Positions 7,222 to 8,172 of a stretch of DNA of 8,172 bases are shown here, piece by piece. Below the pieces are notes generated by a model that did not search any database, had not been told where the DNA came from, and saw only the letters and a list, made by a program, of their open reading frames with translations. The stretch spans positions 1 through 8,172 of the forward strand of contig DNVL01000046.1 of the NCBI GenBank assembly GCA_003507515.1, in the 5' to 3' direction. Position numbers and translations under genes: made by a program. Numbering within the stretch: position 1 is the first letter of the stretch; the number at the start of each line of letters is the position of its first letter. This DNA is from Legionella sp. Lineage in GTDB: Bacteria; Pseudomonadota; Gammaproteobacteria; Legionellales; Legionellaceae.

Positions 7222-7506
7222 TCATTTCGGTATCTCTTTCGTTTCATTTTCAACAGTTTGATCATTTGCAAGCAATGGGTATGCTGAATGATTGGGTTCG
7301 TCCATTGGCATCAATGACACGGGTGGTGTAACGCCATCTGTTGAATAAAAGTCGTGTTCAGGCCGATTAAAATAAACATAATGGATTGCCATGCATAATA
7401 CAATACTGGCAGTGACGGAAAGAAGCAACGCGCTTCCTGCCCAACGAAACGTATCGGCATAGAATCGCTTTGAATGTCGGATTGCACTCCACGCTCCACG
7501 GCTCAA
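7222..7506 (-). CDS. icmM: IcmM/DotJ, short IcmL-related inner-membrane protein
   Basis: The 94-residue length equals that of Legionella DotJ. It has a basic cytoplasmic start (MSRGAWSAIRHSKRFYADTFRW), a membrane helix (about 24-46) and a short periplasmic tail containing FYSTDGVTPPVSLMPMDEPN before a polar end. It looks like an IcmL whose periplasmic domain has been removed shortly after the DEPN/NEPN motif; in the family DotJ assembles with DotI. Translation starts at TTG 7506: there is no in-frame ATG until residue 39, and the strong GAGGGGGA lies 4 nt upstream. The ribosome site fills the 14-nt gap after icmN. No frameshift continuing the IcmL homology is apparent downstream, because icmL begins only 9 nt later. 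Confidence 0.92.
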   Translation of the reverse strand: MSRGAWSAIRHSKRFYADTFRWAGSALLLSVTASIVLCMAIHYVYFNRPEHDFYSTDGVTPPVSLMPMDEPNHSAYPLLANDQTVENETKEIPK

Positions 7507-7510
7507 TGTT

Positions 7511-7518
7511 TCCCCCTC
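7511..7518 (-). promoter_or_regulatory. Ribosome-binding site for the TTG start of icmM
   Basis: GAGGGGGA followed by AACA and then TTG at 7506. It is the only start signal available for this small gene and explains how a TTG can be used efficiently. The same octamer and spacer length recur before icmD. Confidence 0.65.
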
Positions 7519-7520
7519 AT

Positions 7521-8078
7521 CTACGCAACAACGCGTCTAAATGTTATCTCAACTCTGGAGTTAGGCGAGCCTTCTCCACGAAACTTGAACGTACTGATAG
7601 GTTTATCACTCCCAAGACCGTGTGTAAAGATAAAACGGCTATCAATGTTCTGAGACCATAAATATTTAGAAACCGCCTTAGCCCTGGCTAACGTGAGTGC
7701 ATGCTCGCGCTCGCGCGAAACGTATGGGCTGCTAAAGGCATTAATCGTGAGACTCACTTTCCGAAATTGCTGTAAATAGCATGCGACCTCATTTAATAAA
7801 TGGTAGGACGCCCACGTTAACTGGGGCGATTGAGATTCAAACAACAAGCCGGATGGAATGCTGATCAAATAGTTCTGGCCTAAGCTTATCACACGAACAC
7901 CTGAACGACTCAACCGCTTTTCAAGCCAAATGATACTCGCATCGGATGCACCCTCAACATGCGTCGGCAAGGGAATAGAGTCGTCGATCGGAGGAACCGC
8001 TGTAGGCTTGCAGCCGACAATCACAACGATGGCACATGCGGTGACGAGCCTTGCTATTTTATCCCTTGATGGTCTCAA
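7521..8078 (-). CDS. icmN: IcmN/DotK, outer-membrane lipoprotein with OmpA-like domain
   Basis: The 185-residue protein (family about 189) starts with a lipoprotein signal: basic residues, the hydrophobic stretch LVTACAIVVIVG and the lipobox I-V-G-C with Cys23 as lipidated residue. Lys at +2 predicts outer-membrane sorting. The rest (about 65-183) resembles an OmpA-like peptidoglycan-binding domain: a beta start (VRVISLGQNYLISIP), a helix (SYHLLNEVACYLQQF), a strand with VSLTINAFSS, then ALTLARAKAVSKYLWSQNI and a final SRVEITFRR strand. DotK is a non-essential outer-membrane accessory of the Legionella core complex. The start is TTG at 8078, preceded by AAGGA with a 6-nt spacer; no in-frame ATG precedes the lipobox. 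It appears to be the first complete gene of the block. The aspartate usual for peptidoglycan contact seems to be replaced. Confidence 0.88.
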   Translation of the reverse strand: MRPSRDKIARLVTACAIVVIVGCKPTAVPPIDDSIPLPTHVEGASDASIIWLEKRLSRSGVRVISLGQNYLISIPSGLLFESQSPQLTWASYHLLNEVACYLQQFRKVSLTINAFSSPYVSREREHALTLARAKAVSKYLWSQNIDSRFIFTHGLGSDKPISTFKFRGEGSPNSRVEITFRRVVA

Positions 8079-8084
8079 ATGAAA

Positions 8085-8089
8085 TCCTT
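8085..8089 (-). promoter_or_regulatory. Ribosome-binding site for the TTG start of icmN
   Basis: AAGGA on the minus strand, 6 nt before TTG at 8078. Together with the position of the lipobox and the lack of another start it fixes the icmN start. Confidence 0.55.
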
Positions 8090-8099
8090 AGCCCTGATA

Positions 8100-8105
8100 A
8101 TCATA
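8100..8105 (-). promoter_or_regulatory. Weak -10-like element upstream of icmN
   Basis: TATGAT on the minus strand matches 5 of 6 bases of the sigma-70 -10 consensus, 22 nt before the icmN TTG. No good -35 is found at 16-18 nt (best GCATTG at 16 nt). A start there would give a leader of about 15 nt with the AAGGA site inside it. The gene may equally be transcribed from further upstream. Confidence 0.2.
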
Positions 8106-8116
8106 TAAGAATATGA
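8101..8116. repeat. Inverted repeat TCATAT-N4-ATATGA upstream of icmN
   Basis: A perfect 6-bp inverted repeat around a 4-nt centre lies 23 nt or more before the icmN start and overlaps the -10-like TATGAT. The symmetry could be an operator for a dimeric regulator or be chance in AT-rich DNA. It is too AT-rich, and lacks a U-run, to act as an intrinsic terminator. Confidence 0.3.
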
Positions 8117-8148
8117 CCATACAATGCATCGCTTTACAAGCGCCCATT

Positions 8149-8172
8149 TTAACTGGCCTCTTCTGACGCTTT
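8149..8172 (-). CDS. Possible C-terminal end of the gene upstream of icmN (icmO/dotL expected)
   Basis: The minus strand entering the window can be read K-A-S-E-E-A-S then TAA (8151-8149). Legionella gene order would put icmO (dotL, the coupling ATPase) directly upstream of icmN, so this may be its last seven codons. The two other minus-strand frames also stay open for tens of nt, so the reading frame is not proven. If true, the gap to icmN is 70 nt, the largest in the window. Confidence 0.22.
   Translation of the reverse strand, partial: KASEEAS

Noticed and set aside
8129..8145. Hairpin CGCTT-GTA-AAGCG as a terminator of the upstream gene
   Set aside because: The stem is only 5 bp and is not followed by a T-run on the transcribed strand.

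Overview
The window is a contiguous block of a Dot/Icm type IVB secretion system (T4BSS), read entirely from the minus strand. Going in the direction of transcription (high to low coordinates) the order is icmN(dotK) - icmM(dotJ) - icmL(dotI) - icmK(dotH) - icmE(dotG) - icmG(dotF) - icmC(dotE) - icmD(dotP) - icmJ(dotN) - icmB(dotO, first 9 codons only). This is the order known from Legionella pneumophila, and protein lengths are close to the family's usual lengths. The organism is therefore most likely a gammaproteobacterium of the order Legionellales (Legionella, Coxiella, Rickettsiella, Aquicella or a relative). The sequence alone does not fix the genus. Presence of a short IcmM next to a full-length IcmL resembles the Legionella arrangement.

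Layout: 8079-8172 is the upstream edge, with a possible last few codons of the gene before icmN (icmO/dotL expected from synteny), a small inverted repeat and a weak promoter candidate. 7521-8078 encodes an outer-membrane lipoprotein with an OmpA-like end (IcmN). 7222-7506 and 6562-7212 encode the paralogous inner-membrane pair IcmM/IcmL. 5516-6562 encodes the secreted VirB9-like IcmK. 2473-5511 encodes IcmE, a giant VirB10-like protein with a long decapeptide-repeat middle. 1655-2458 encodes IcmG (bitopic, coiled coil). 1119-1646 and 701-1093 encode the related small membrane proteins IcmC and IcmD. 38-667 encodes IcmJ, a cysteine-rich cytoplasmic coupling-complex protein. icmB runs off the left edge.

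How they work together (family knowledge): IcmE, IcmK and IcmG form or line the envelope-spanning core. IcmN is an outer-membrane/periplasmic accessory lipoprotein. IcmL/IcmM form an inner-membrane complex. IcmC/IcmD are polytopic inner-membrane parts. IcmJ belongs to the DotL-DotM coupling complex that receives effectors. IcmB is an ATPase. Genes are packed with gaps of 4 to 33 nt or a 1-nt overlap, no internal terminator is visible, and they are probably co-transcribed.

The system itself is known. What merits a second look is finer detail: a strictly spaced Cys-x11-Gly-x11-Cys module that recurs five times in the IcmE repeat region; the HNH-nuclease-like layout of IcmJ with the catalytic histidine apparently gone; a probable loss of the peptidoglycan-binding aspartate in IcmN; two internal paralogous pairs (IcmL/IcmM, IcmC/IcmD); and a set of non-ATG starts, two of which share an identical ribosome-binding layout.
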